Below are positions 47,489-59,100 of a DNA stretch of 64,000 bases, piece by piece. Source of the DNA: Paracyclopina nana (lineage: Eukaryota; Arthropoda; Copepoda; Cyclopoida; Cyclopettidae); assembly GCA_019096065.1 (NCBI GenBank), contig JAGUCH010000001.1:3472001-3536000 (forward strand), given 5' to 3'. The translations under genes and the position numbers were made by a program. Below the pieces are notes generated by a model. That model searched no databases, was not told the DNA's origin, and saw only the letters and a program-made list of their open reading frames with translations. Positions within the stretch are counted from its first letter, which is position 1; each line of letters begins with the position of its first letter.

Positions 47489-50003
47489 ATGCGAAGCATG
47501 ATGGTTCCCTGGTTGCTCCTGATACTGGTTTTGAGCACGACCGAGGCAAACCCAGATGCAAAAAGGCTGTACGATGACCTTCTGTCAAATTACAACAGGC
47601 TCATCAGGCCAGTGGTGAATCACACAGAAAAGGTCACTGTCAAGCTAGGGCTACGTCTGTCTCAACTGGTTGATCTGGTAAGTCCACCAAAGTTGATATC
47701 CTTTCCAGGAAACTTGCTACATTTTTCATCCTGCCTTTCACAGAATCTAAAAGACCAAATTCTCACCACAAACGTCTGGCTAGAGCATGTAAGTACATGC
47801 AAGTGAAACGGGATTCGGTCATGATACACGCAATTTTTCCTCTAGGAATGGCATGATTACAAGTTTTCGTGGGATCCTTCCGAGTACGGCGGAGTGACTG
47901 AGATTTATGTTCCCTCTGAACATATTTGGCTGCCTGATATCATTCTTTACAACAAGTGAGCAATGATTATTTATTTTATTTTGTGGCTTTCTATAAATTA
48001 CAGAGGAACAGTTGCACTTCGGACGTTTTGAACGTTGGGAAACTGTATTTTCCTGTATTTCAGCGCTGATGGCGACTACATTGTCAAAACTATGACAAAA
48101 GCCATTCTGCATCATGATGGACGAGTGGTTTGGACCCCGCCAGCCATTTTCAAATCTTCGTGTGAAATTGATGTGGAATTTTTCCCATTTGACAAGCAGT
48201 TGTGCTTTTTGAAGTTTGGCAGCTGGACCTTCGATGGGTTCCAAGTTGACTTGATTCACATCAACTCGGTCCCTGGCAACAATACAGTTTCCTATGGGAT
48301 GGATTTGTCAGAGTATTATCTTAACGTGGAATGGGACATTCTCAGCGTCCCAGCCGAGAGGCATGTGAAGAAATACCCATGCTGCCCAGAGCCCTATCCG
48401 GACATTTACTTCAACATGATCATCAAGCGAAAGCCCCTATTTTACATCGTTAACCTCATCATCCCCTGCGTTGGCATCTTCTACCTTTCCATCCTCGTAT
48501 TCTACTTGCCTGCTCAATCTCGCCAGAAGACCGCACTCGTCATTGCCATTCTTGTGTCACAGACTCTCTACTTTACTTTAATCATAGAGGTGATTCCCGC
48601 AACTTCCATCACTCTCCCTCTGCTGGGAAGGTACGTGCTGTAATTAATTGATTGAGCGCTCACCTCAAACTTCTCCATATTCAGGTACCTGCTCTTCAGC
48701 ATGTTATGGATTGCCATTGCCGTGCTGCTCACCACCATTGTCATCAACCTACATTATAGGCAACCATCCACTCACAAAATGCCCTCTTGGGTGCGAAAAG
48801 TGTTTATCCAAAAGTTGCCCCGGCTGCTCTTCATGCGAGTTCCGATACAGGTCATCAAAGACTCCATGGGAACACGTAGAAGCAAATTCTTGAGACAGTC
48901 GGACCCAGCACTCAAAAGCTTAACAGGTTCGATTAAATGGTTTCTTTACCGCAACTGGGAAAACGCGACACGGCCTCAGCCACAGCCAATAAATATTTAT
49001 ATCTACGGCAAGCGAGGAAAATGCTAGAGTTGAAAGCTCAGCATTTTCTTTTACTCTATCCGTGTAGCACAGCAGGCGAATGCAATACTACAAATTCCGG
49101 TATATGACAATTCGATTTCCGAAAACCAATTTTGCACACACACAAAAGGGGCACAGTGTGTGACGATTGGGAAAATCTATAAAATATGTAATTGCCTATA
49201 AATCTCTGCAGTGACTGGTCTGTAAGCTAGCCTATTAAGCTTCGAAGAAATGATACAGAGCTTTGCAGCTACGGCGAAACGGCGGGCTGTAAAACGGTGG
49301 AGAGGCTTTAATTCTTTTTTGGTAAACTTATACCCAGATTATATAGCTTTTATAGAGCATAATGCGACGATGTCAATCAGCAAACTCGATCATGAATGCA
49401 GTTTTGCAATGTTCCAACCTATTTGGAATCTCTCATAATGAGTTTGTTTTCTGCAGGGGAAGAAGAAGAGGAAGAGACTCCAGCGGCTGCTGCTGCTGCT
49501 GCAACGGAGGCCAAGGAAAAAGATGGCACAAAGAACGAGTTCAAGAGCCATTTAAATGGCCTGTACAATGGCTTGGCAAAAATTATGACCACCACATGCC
49601 AAATTGAGGACGACAACAAGTCGGGCTCACCTTTCCTAATCGAGAAGGCGGTGCATAACATCACATTTATCAAACACCATATGAAACGCCAAGATGAGTT
49701 TGACGCGGTAAGGCGAGAAAGCTTAGGTTTTTGCGCAGCCATCATAAAAACACGAGGCAATTTGATGCAATGCAAACATTGATATCATTTTTGTGCCTGC
49801 AGGAGGACCAAGATTGGGGAATTGTGGCGATGGTGCTGGACAGACTTTTCTTGTATGTCTTTGGTCTCACAGCGCTTTTTGGCAGCGTCAGAATCCTTTC
49901 GGAATCCCCGAACATGTACGAGGAGTCAAAGCCTATCGACATCATATATTCCAAAATCGCAGCCGAAGAAAGCAGAATGTTCGAAGAAAAACTGTTTGCA
50001 TAA
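47489..50003 (+). CDS. Divergent nicotinic acetylcholine receptor alpha subunit, 7 exons
   Basis: Exons 47489-47677, 47744-47788, 47846-47955, 48064-48630, 48685-48926 (or to 49007), 49457-49707 and 49803-50003; 534 aa with the GT donor. After a signal peptide it shares [20 protein letters not shown] with its neighbour. The Cys-loop ([15 protein letters not shown]) and the alpha-type [10 protein letters not shown] are intact, so the ligand-binding part looks functional. M2 is unusual: [20 protein letters not shown] has Gln at -1', Ala at 2' and 6', and Val at 9', where family members have Glu, Ser/Thr, Ser/Thr and Leu. The M3-M4 loop has a Glu run and an Ala run, then M4. Exon 3 has the same length and boundaries as in the neighbour, but introns around M2 are missing. 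A GC-AG intron from 49008 is an alternative that keeps the conserved-looking INIYIYG. Confidence 0.92.
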
Positions 50004-50134
50004 AGAGGAGCTTTGAATGCATTTGATCCTGCGCGCGTGAAATAGCCCGTTAGTGCTTCAAATAAACCTTATAACATAACACCTAAATGTCTAAGTTGGA
50101 TATTTAATTTCATCCCTGTATAATGTGCACGTCA
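50004..50134 (+). other. 3' UTR of the divergent nAChR gene
   Basis: An AATAAA at 50061-50066, 58 bp after the stop codon, is a well-placed polyadenylation signal. Confidence 0.6.
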
Positions 50135-50470
50135 TTACAATACAGAAATAAAGCACTCACATGTTTGCCAGAATCTGTCGGCCACTTTAGTATGTCGATG
50201 CATTATCAAAGAGTCTCGGTGCTTGCATTTTCGTATCAAAGTCTTCATACCATGTACTACCATATTTAAGTGAGGAAAAGTATTTTGCTGAGAGTGTATG
50301 CCAAGTGAAATTATCTCTAGGCACCTAGATGTAAGTAATTTTTTAATCCGATGATTTAAAAAATGAGACCACTTCAAAAGCTTGTCCCTCCGGTCCACAG
50401 CGTATTCACAAGTCAACAATATGCCGAATAAAAACCATAGGTCACTGCTCCTCAAGTCAATGGTGAAGAA
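50135..50470 (-). pseudogene. Receptor-like terminal exon copy (related to 11352-11492)
   Basis: A minus-strand frame starts after TTGAAG with FFTIDLRSSDLWFLFGILLT and stays open for about 112 codons. Its first 100 bases match the relic at 11352 closely, with no similarity upstream of the AG. No upstream exons are recognisable, so it is probably an isolated fragment or dispersed repeat. Resemblance to the last exon of gustatory-receptor-like proteins is weak. Confidence 0.35.
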
Positions 50471-50476
50471 CTTCAA

Positions 50477-52375
50477 GTAGAAATTCAGTGGATTTTCGTT
50501 ACTATTTAAGCAGTGGAAATCACGATTTATGCCAAAATCTCTTTTATAAAGCCAGAAATTACAGTGGTCTTATTTTATTTTGGATTTGTCTGGTAGTGCT
50601 AGTAGGCATGTGAAAGGAGTGCTCGTTGGCGCACAAGTTAAACCAGATTTGCAGTTTGAATCTCCCGCATTTTTTATGTTCTAGCGCAACTGCAGCGCCA
50701 ACAAGGGGAGGATGAAAAAGCTTAACTTACTTTCGTGATTAAATTTGGCTTTGTACAGTCAGGATTGCTCGTTAGAGATAGCCCTGGTAAGCCCCATATC
50801 TAGAGAAACTTCATAATAAGAGAGCGGCGAACACTCATCGCGCACTTTTCTGTTGACCGCAAAGGGAAAGATTGGCGGAATTTTGAGCAAAAACTCACTC
50901 AAACTTTGCAATTTTATTGTCAACTGAAAATGGCTCCAGTAAACCCAATCTTTAGCTTCAATTTAAAGCCAATTTCTTTTGTAGTTATCGTTTACAAAAT
51001 GTAAGATGAACAACTACACATAGGTTTTAAAAATATAGTAAGTGAGATTGAATGCTATTTGAAGGGCAAATTGTTAATTTTTCCCTTCACTAAGTGCCTT
51101 AAAAATACATGGCTCGCTTCACAATTCCCTTTAGCGAATTTCGAGAACACGGGAACTCTCAGTATTTTTGTGTCCGCCGATCTCTTACTATGCAGTTTCT
51201 CTACCCATATCGTACGGCAAATGTTGGCGGTAAAAAGTAACTTGAAATCACTCAATCTATTTTAGTTTTTCGTCTAAGCGAAGGGGGCGCTAATGTAATT
51301 CATAGCGCGAGGGTGCGATGAAATTCTTGGCAAGCCGGCTAATCTCACGCTTTTTCTATTGAGCAACCAGATATGTTCAGAAAAAAAATCCAACTCCATG
51401 CCCATTTGGCATTTTGAGTCAATATCTGGCTAAATTCTTAAATGTGAAGATGCATAATCCACAGTGCTCTTTTAAAATTTCGTCTAGAAGCTTAACACAG
51501 CCTAGTCTGGCCAAGTAGTGTAGTAAACCTACGACACGGGCTCACCTTATACTATAAGCCAAAGGCGTAAAGTCGCTAGATTCCATGCGCCATCTAGCCC
51601 GGCAACTTTGCCCAGTACATTTGACATGGCTGCACTACATAGTAGATCACTAATGGGCTATTTTTTGGCTTTTGGTGCACTATTTCTGAAAACTTTATAG
51701 AAATGCAAATCATAACAATAACATTTGCTATGCAGCTTCCTTTCTGCCATCACGGGCAAAACTTACAATGAAACGGACATTGAGACATAGCTACCAGATA
51801 AAGATGCATTGGCAATAGTTTCTTAATAGTATATCTAGAAAAAGGCTGCTTTTACTAATTTCTGGCGAATTGCAAGTTACGTTGCACAGAGCACATTGGT
51901 TTGGAGATTGCTTTTTTTTTTTTTTTTTGTGTTTACGTCAGCCTATAAGGCATAGAACGAAACAACCCTGCCTAGCACTTTTTAGCAAAGTGTATTGGTT
52001 TTTATATGATGACAATTCTTGTATTGAAGCAATAATGATTATTAAATTATTTTTAAGATGAGAATTCAAGAAACTTTGGCATTCTTTTACTCGGTAAGCT
52101 CATACAGGATGCTCAAAAGTTTTGTTTGCCTCAAATTAAGTAAAACGATTTTAAAACAAATTGGTGGTCAGCTTCCGACGCCTTCCGTTTACCAATAAAT
52201 GTTTCCCGCATTTGATCGCAAGTAGGCGTTGTATTGTTATGATTTGCCTTTCTATTAATATGACATAATCTACGGATAAAATGGCATCCTTTCAAGCCAT
52301 AAAACCATATGCAACTCACACAAATTTCCAAGCTTTTCATTACTGAAACCAATTTTTTCTAACCTGGCTCCGCTG
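50477..52375. other. AT-rich intergenic DNA
   Basis: No coding chain is supported. It contains a 17-base T run (51912-51928) and a CTCF-like TGCGCCATCTAGC at 51586-51598. Confidence 0.4.
51586..51598. promoter_or_regulatory. CTCF-like motif
   Basis: TGCGCCATCTAGC, minus strand GCTAGATGGCGCA, fits the CTCF core YAGRKGGCRC. It shares ten bases with the copies at 52455 and 55008. Confidence 0.3.
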
Positions 52376-52379
52376 ATCA

Positions 52380-52572
52380 GCCAATGAAATTGCCGCTCGT
52401 GATCACGTGACAAGTTTCGCGCGCGACAGTTTTTCCAAATATACTTGCCCTAAAAGCGCCATCTAGCGAAAAGGTTTGTCCCTCCAATGGCTTATAGATC
52501 ACCTTGGCCCTAGTCACGACTAGCTCGAGCGGGCGCTTATTTCCAGCTGACCCTTCGGTTTAACCGCTTTAC
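52380..52572 (+). promoter_or_regulatory. Candidate promoter and first non-coding exon of the GPCR gene
   Basis: A TCACGTGA E-box (52403-52410) and a CTCF-like AGCGCCATCTAGC (52455-52467) are followed about 100 bp later by a strong 5' splice site, GTAAGTATG at 52573. The local GC content is raised. This is the arrangement of a promoter with a short first exon. The GPCR coding start at 56157 sits directly behind a TTTAG 3' splice site, so it needs such an upstream exon. The link is inferred. Confidence 0.3.
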
Positions 52573-53313
52573 GTAAGTATGCTGATTTTCATTGCTGGAA
52601 CTTGGCTAAAAAGCAATCGCAAATATGGAAAAATTAAGGAATCTTACAGTCTGTTGCAACTTATATGTAGCAGACTTTGTGCTAAAATACAACTTTAGCA
52701 CTATCAAAGTCGACATCACTTTTTCATGGGAGGATCCAATTTCAAAGTTCTGAGCACATTTTTAGGCCAGTAAACTTTAGCAATGAGACAACTTTTTTAA
52801 GCGGGTCGTTTTCAAATTCGCCCATTGAAATTGGTAGCGTACACGTAAACTACGCAGCGATTCTGAACTAGTTCAAGTGCTTAAATTGGCGTATTGCTTT
52901 AAAAATGAAGTGAGCTGCTGTATCGTCAAAAAATCGCATGCCATCACCCTTTCATATCTTGGCTTTATAGAAACTGTAGCACCAACGATGGTCTAATTGC
53001 AAGGTAAGGACATTAAATCAAGACCAATGTAGCATAATGAATCCAGCCTAGATTGCCCGTAGCACATAGGATGAAGCATTCAATTAAGCTCTAAATTAGG
53101 ATGGCTGCAATTTTGCACCATATAGCTCAGCAATTATATTAGGGATTTTCACATTTTCGAGATAATCACATGAATTTTAAAAAATGTAACTAACATATCA
53201 GTCAAGAATAGTTGTAATTATTGAGGGAAAAGGGCATACGTGCTCGACATATGAAAACGTTAAACATTGGAGGAGATTCCTTTGTCATCATCCCTGCTAA
53301 GCAAGGCATTCAG

Positions 53314-53505
53314 AGTATGAGGCCTCTTTTCTTTCCTCTCTTTCCCAAAGAGAATCAGAGAGCCGCCTTCAAACTTACGCGGACGGCGAGAACGAAATAG
53401 GCTGCAGCTCTGGAGAGTTCACTATCTATGAGCCGAAAAAGTCCAAAGGCAAGGCAAAGAAAATCATAATTTCCTCTCTTACTTTTAGCGTCCCGAAGCA
53501 TTCAG
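53314..53505 (+). other. Candidate orphan exon
   Basis: An open frame of about 60 codons containing LQTYADGENEIGC and GEFTIYEPKKSKGKAKK has protein-like composition and ends at a consensus 5' splice site, GTAAGC at 53506. Possible 3' splice sites end at 53301, 53313 or 53350. It cannot join the GPCR coding frame, because phase 1 into 56156 gives an early stop. It is either a 5' UTR exon of that gene, part of another gene, or chance. No family recognised. Confidence 0.28.
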
Positions 53506-54694
53506 GTAAGCATTAATCAATGAATAGTCATCGAAGAAGTGCTTTAAAGTATTGATAGGCTGTCTTTTAACTGATTTCCCTTCATCAAATGACGAATTGA
53601 AACTAAGTTTGTATTAAGTACTTACGCGACTTCTTAAACGATGCAATGGTAATTCCTCAAATTATGATGTTTTTTAAGTTATTAACATCCACTATGGTAA
53701 AGTAACTCAAATGAGCACATTTCAAAAGTGGCATTCAAAAGTGAGCTCAATAGGCTCCGAGAGGCTTTCCTTTCGCTCTTCAGCTTTAACGACGAGCTTT
53801 TATGTAAATAGCAAACAAAATAATTTGGTTAATGCACTGTTCACAATGTCCCGAACGCTGTCTCTCCCGAAATCAATATTCACTTGCATTCTTCATTGCA
53901 CACTACAATAATTGTATAGAGTTGAGACATATTCCAATGGTTAAGAGCTTTTCACTCACTCAAGTTATGCATAGCGAAACTTCCATAGCGTAACGCGGAA
54001 TGTACAAAGTTTTTTTTAATAAAAAAGCTTTGAAAATAAAGGCAAAGCTTGTCAACTACGTAAAAACTAGCATTATTTTGAATTGTTTCTCTCAGCAGAT
54101 TGAAGGGTCTTTAAAAGCATGGAGCAATGGTAAAAATGAAAAAAAATCGATCACAGGAAGGGGAAAAGGTCATTAAAAATGAAATTTGAGCACGTAGTGG
54201 CAAATTATGAAAACCAATTTCAAGTGGCACCAGAAATGCATCAAAACGTTGAAAGCTGTTGCCTTAATAGCATTTTTTTCAAATTGCATTAATATCCTTC
54301 AAAGAAGCCAGTCAGTTGGGGAATTCACATTCTTATCACATTGCTGCAAAAATGAAGGTCTTTTGTTGGCGATTTTTGCTCGAAGGAACAGCAATAATGT
54401 CCTAAGATGGCAATTATTTTTTTAAAAGAAAGGAAATACCTTAATATACCTTTTACACCTCTTCCAATAGTTCTAATGATTCATTTAAAAGCCAATTTAC
54501 CAAACACGGCAAAGGCTTGTTGAAAGTTTTTTCTAATCTGGTTACTGCAAAGACTGACTCTAAAAATGACAAACTTATTCTTCCTAGATGGATTCATATT
54601 CAATATAGGGCATTACTACAAAAGCTTTGGTAATTATTGGCAAGCTATCGGAAACTGGCCATTTTCAGCTAAATAATAAACAATCCTATTGCAG
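53506..54694. other. AT-rich DNA, nothing recognised
   Basis: About 1.2 kb with only short frames. I see no motif, repeat boundary or splice-consistent exon. Confidence 0.4.
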
Positions 54695-54818
54695 CAATAG
54701 GGCGTTCCTATATTAACTGGTTAGTTAAGTGAAGTAAGAAAAAAGTTAAGCTTAGTTCAGTTCCGTTCTCGGATAGGTAGATCCTAACTTCTCTTAATTT
54801 TATGACACCGTTCTCAGT

Positions 54819-54981
54819 TTGCCGGAAAAAGCTAAGCTAAGGTAAAAATAGCTAAGCAAACGCTCAACATTTCAGGCAAAGTAGCTACTTTTTGTGAATG
54901 TTGAGCGAAATAACCGGTTTTCGTTGCATAATTTTTACCTTGGCTTAGCTAATTTTACCTTAACTTAGCTTTTTCCGGCAA
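54819..54981. repeat. Nested foldback element
   Basis: Starts TTGCCGGAAAAAGCTAAG and ends with its exact complement. Inside, CGCTCAACATT (about 54861) pairs with AATGTTGAGCG (about 54897). GGTAAAA/TTAGCTAAG units repeat within the arms. Confidence 0.65.
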
Positions 54982-55007
54982 TAAGAGCTGATTTTGAAAT
55001 TTATCAT

Positions 55008-55020
55008 GCTAGATGGCGCC
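55008..55020. promoter_or_regulatory. CTCF-like motif
   Basis: GCTAGATGGCGCC matches the CTCF core YAGRKGGCRS and shares CTAGATGGCGC with the sites at 51586 and 52455. It lies just beyond the nested foldback, inside the larger putative element. Confidence 0.3.
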
Positions 55021-56156
55021 AATGTAAGGTAGTACAGCTGTTTACGCATGACGCTTTGACGGAAAAGTGGAAAAAAATTATTTTTGGGCTGTATACTAAA
55101 AGCTGTTAAAAGTTGCCAGTTTTTGCTTAAAACAGCCCAAGTCAATCGTTACGTGATGACAAAAGTTTTTATCTGGTAGCACCATGAAAGCCAACATTTT
55201 TTAACTCTGCTGTGATTGGTCTACAAAAAGGCGGAAATTTTCAAATTTGGTTGCAATTGAAGAACTTAAGAATTTTCAAGCTTTTTTCAGCTGATTGGCC
55301 TGATTTTTTTTCACAAAGTAGCATGAGACGTAGTATGGATCCAATATTATTTTTCGAATTTTTGATAAATCATAAGGGAAGGCAAATTTTTTAGCAAATT
55401 ACGAATTGCTATGTAGCTGCCTCAGTAGTGAATATACTACACGGCTTTTCACGCTAGGGTGCGCTGACTGTACTACGTAACAGAAGCCATCGTTTCTTAT
55501 ATGAGAACGGCCTACTAGCTTGCTTGCTACTAAAGTATGTTGCCAAACTGAGCTTAGCTAAATAAAAGTTCAGTAGGCTGCTGACATTCAACGCGTTAGC
55601 ATAGCAGCTACCAGAACTTAGCTAAATAGCTCCTTGGAATTTCAAAAAACCTGGGATTTTTGGCTATTCTCAATTTTTTGGCAAAAAAGGATGTTTACTG
55701 AACATAGCTGATATGGAAAAATCGAGGTGAAAATGGAGATTGATGTCAATGGACTATTTGCATATAATTTTGAGGTATTTTTTGATGAGGAATTAATTTT
55801 GTGGTAATATTACATAGCTAGTTGTGAAGCAATGTTTAGTGGTGCGAATGCGGCTGGCTTGTTGCTTAATAATTAATGTGCGAATCACGGTATTTTGAAG
55901 AATGAAGTGGACAATTTCGCCTAGAAAGCTGTCCTTCCGCGCGCACATGACCGCCCTCCATTCTTTCATAGCACATATTTTGCCCCTCATAGAAGGTTTC
56001 CAAAACCATGTTGTTAGAGCCTCGCGGCTTACTTTTTCCATTTGAAATCTTTTCAGTTGCCTTAGAAATTCAATAAAACTTGAATTGGGCAGGTAGAAGC
56101 TGAATTGTGAAATGGTACACGGAAATCTAAAGGATTAATCTGATATTATATTTAGG

Positions 56157-59100
56157 ATGTCTGTTGAAAGCAAATTGATGACGTGTGAAGAGCTTGAAGA
56201 GCGGCAAGCCATTTTCCAAGCCACAAATGTGACCTGCACCCAACGCTGGTACAACATTTTGCGAAAATACAGCTTCGCCACAGAAGGTGTTGGCCTCTTT
56301 TCTGTGGCTGTCGTCGGCATCCTAGCCAATCTTCTGAGCATAGCTGTTCTTTGCCAAAGAACCATGAAATCCCAAATATCAGCCCTGCTGATAACCTTGG
56401 CTGTTTTCGACATCCTCTTTCTCTTTTGCACCTTTCCAGTGTTCACAATTCAAAGTGTTGATAACTTTGTCATGTACCTCAACGAATGCTACTACGAAGG
56501 TAACGCCATCGATTACAAATCAACCAACTTAAAAAATATTCAGCATAAATCCTTTCCTAGAAGATCAACCAGGCCTAATGTCGTGTTCGTTTGCGCTTCT
56601 TTTTCGTAACTTCCATGTTTTGCCTTACGAAAAAAGTTACCTTAAGTCCATTACATACGCTGTTTTTGCCGATTCCAGGGTTGACTAATATCCCGTTCAT
56701 GTGTCCCAAAATTCATCACGATAATGCACGACAAACGCCTTACGGAAAGGAGAAAAATAGTTTTTTGACAAACACAAAAGTAAACATCAGCTGATGCAAA
56801 TACTTTGGAAAAGAAAGCGGGTCAATTATAAGACTATTGAAAAGTAAACAATCAAAGTTTACTTCAATTTCAGTGTCAAACTGGTTATTTTTGAATCAAT
56901 ATGAATCACATAAATTCATAAGAACCAACTGAAAATTACAGAGTTATAACATTTAAGATAAAGCTGAAATAATAAAAGTTTTTGGGAATTTTGCCCTAAA
57001 TTTATTAACTCGATTCCTGGTTCAACTAGATGAGAACCCCTTCTCTTAAAAGTGGTTTAATACCAAAACTCAGTTGCCTTGTGACAATTTTTTACTTTCC
57101 GAAAAGCAACTTTGCACATGAACGGGATATAAGCCTAATTGAAGCAGCCATTTAATTTGCTTGAGTTGCGAAGGCGGCAGATAATATTTTAGTCTACCCT
57201 AACACACAGGCTTAACTTGCTTAATACTGTTCTTTCTTTAGGATAGGCTAAGCCATTGTAATTCTAGTAGTAGTCAAACTCTCAATTGACATTAAAGCAG
57301 CAAAGGTTAAGCGTTCAAAATTTCAAGACGAGCAAATTTTTTAAGGGTTATTTGGTCTGAAGTTGAGTTAAATCGTGGCAGAGTTTCTTGTATGAAATTA
57401 GGAAGGCCTTTTTGAATGTTCGCCAAAGAATGCCAAAAAAGGCTGAAATATTTTTTAGCAAAGAAGTGTGTGTCAAGAAATCAAATTCCCTATTAAGCTG
57501 ATTTTTATGCAAACCTGACCGCGACTGGTTTCACGCCTAAGTAAGTGTCAGGAGCTAATCCCACGAAAAATTCAACTACAGTGGTGCATGAAAAGCATTG
57601 ATGACAGAAATCTCCGTTTCAGGCACATCAGATCAACACCTAGAATTCATGACACAGGGAATGGAAGATGTCTACCATTATTTCCTGCCATTTTTGTATG
57701 GCCTCACTCATGTGTCAAAGGTTGGCTCAGTCTTCACCACTTTGGCTGTCAGTCTCGAGAGGTATTTTGCCGTGTGCAAACCTCTGTGGATACGTATTCG
57801 AAGATGTCATCCGTCTCTCTACATAATACTCGTCACCGTGTTTGCGTTTGGATTCAATATCCCCAAATTTCTCGAGTTCGAGGTAACTTTCAGCATTTAA
57901 TAGCAGTTTTCGAGATCATTGATAAAGGTACTTAAGGAAATTAAGCTGTCAGAATGAGGATTCAGCGCCAGAGTGAGCTGAGCACGGCAAATTGGGCTTG
58001 AAGCATTTAAGTGTTTGAACTATAATTTGCAGTAGACCTACCCGTTTGATCTCAGATTTCATGAAAAGGGGCCTCTATTCAAGGAGAATCCAGCGTGGGT
58101 CGAATAATCGTCTCCTACAGGATAGAAGGCTAGTAGTACGTTGGAGTAGGAAGCTAAGCTTTTCCGCTCTATGGCATTGCCTGCCCAGGCAGACTCCTTT
58201 TTAAGACTTAAAAATGGCATTATTGTTAAGCGCCTTTGACAAGTAAGCTCATAACAAGCTTAATACCTTGTGTTGGCACAATGCTTTTACATTTCTCTCA
58301 TACATATACATCGAAAGTTATTACGAAAAAGCTGCTCAAAGAAGTTGAGCACTTGAGCAGAGTTTGATTGATTGGTGCCATTAATTAGCACCAATTTGCT
58401 TTTTCCAAGCTTCGAAAACTTTCCCTAGAGTCAACAAGCTTTCTAGAAGCAATAAAGCTACACCAAGCATAAAAGAATAGCTGGAAAACGTCGCATGCAG
58501 CATTTGTGCAACATTTTGCGACACATAGAAGCACATACGATGAAATATGCGCCATAATTGGAAATTCATTGTTTTTAGTCAGGGATACGATGTCGCCTTC
58601 CTTTTTCAGGCCATCACTGATGAAAGGAATAGGACAGTCGTGGCACCAACTACGCTTAGAACAGACATGAACTATGTGGTATACTACAACTTCTGGACCA
58701 AGACCTTGCTCACCGAGCTTTTCCCATACGTTACTCTGATTGTATTGAACGGTTTTATCTACCGCGAAATACGCAGATCAGTGAAAATCCAACAGGCAAT
58801 GAGATGTACGCAGTCTCAAAAGGAGGAAATCAAGAGTGCTAATGTTGTGGTAAGCATTTCTCTCCATAAGATCATCTCATTTTGAATGATTGATGGAGGT
58901 AGTTAATAGTCAAGTCAACCAAACCTCTGTGTGCAATTTTGTGCTGAAAAAGTTGCTTTTTTTCAAGGTATCCATCAGAAAACGAGTATTCAGATTTTAA
59001 AAAGGAGCCTATGATTTTAAAGCAAGAAAATCTGCTCCTTTAATTGGGGCTGAATTATTCCTGCTATGTTTTTGATTGACAATTATAGTGCGCTCATTAA

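Larger units (their letters stand above)
54695..55515. repeat. Putative 0.8-kb terminal-inverted-repeat element
   Basis: The left end TAGGGCGTTCCTATAT is matched at the right by the complement of TAGGCCGTTCTCATAT, 13 of 16 bases. A third copy of this end sequence, in right-end orientation, occurs at about 62608-62628. No transposase frame is visible, so it would be non-autonomous. A foldback (54819-54981) is nested inside it. Confidence 0.4.

Noticed and set aside
55793..56041. 82-codon minus-strand frame upstream of the GPCR
   Set aside because: No recognisable motif and no polyadenylation or splice context.
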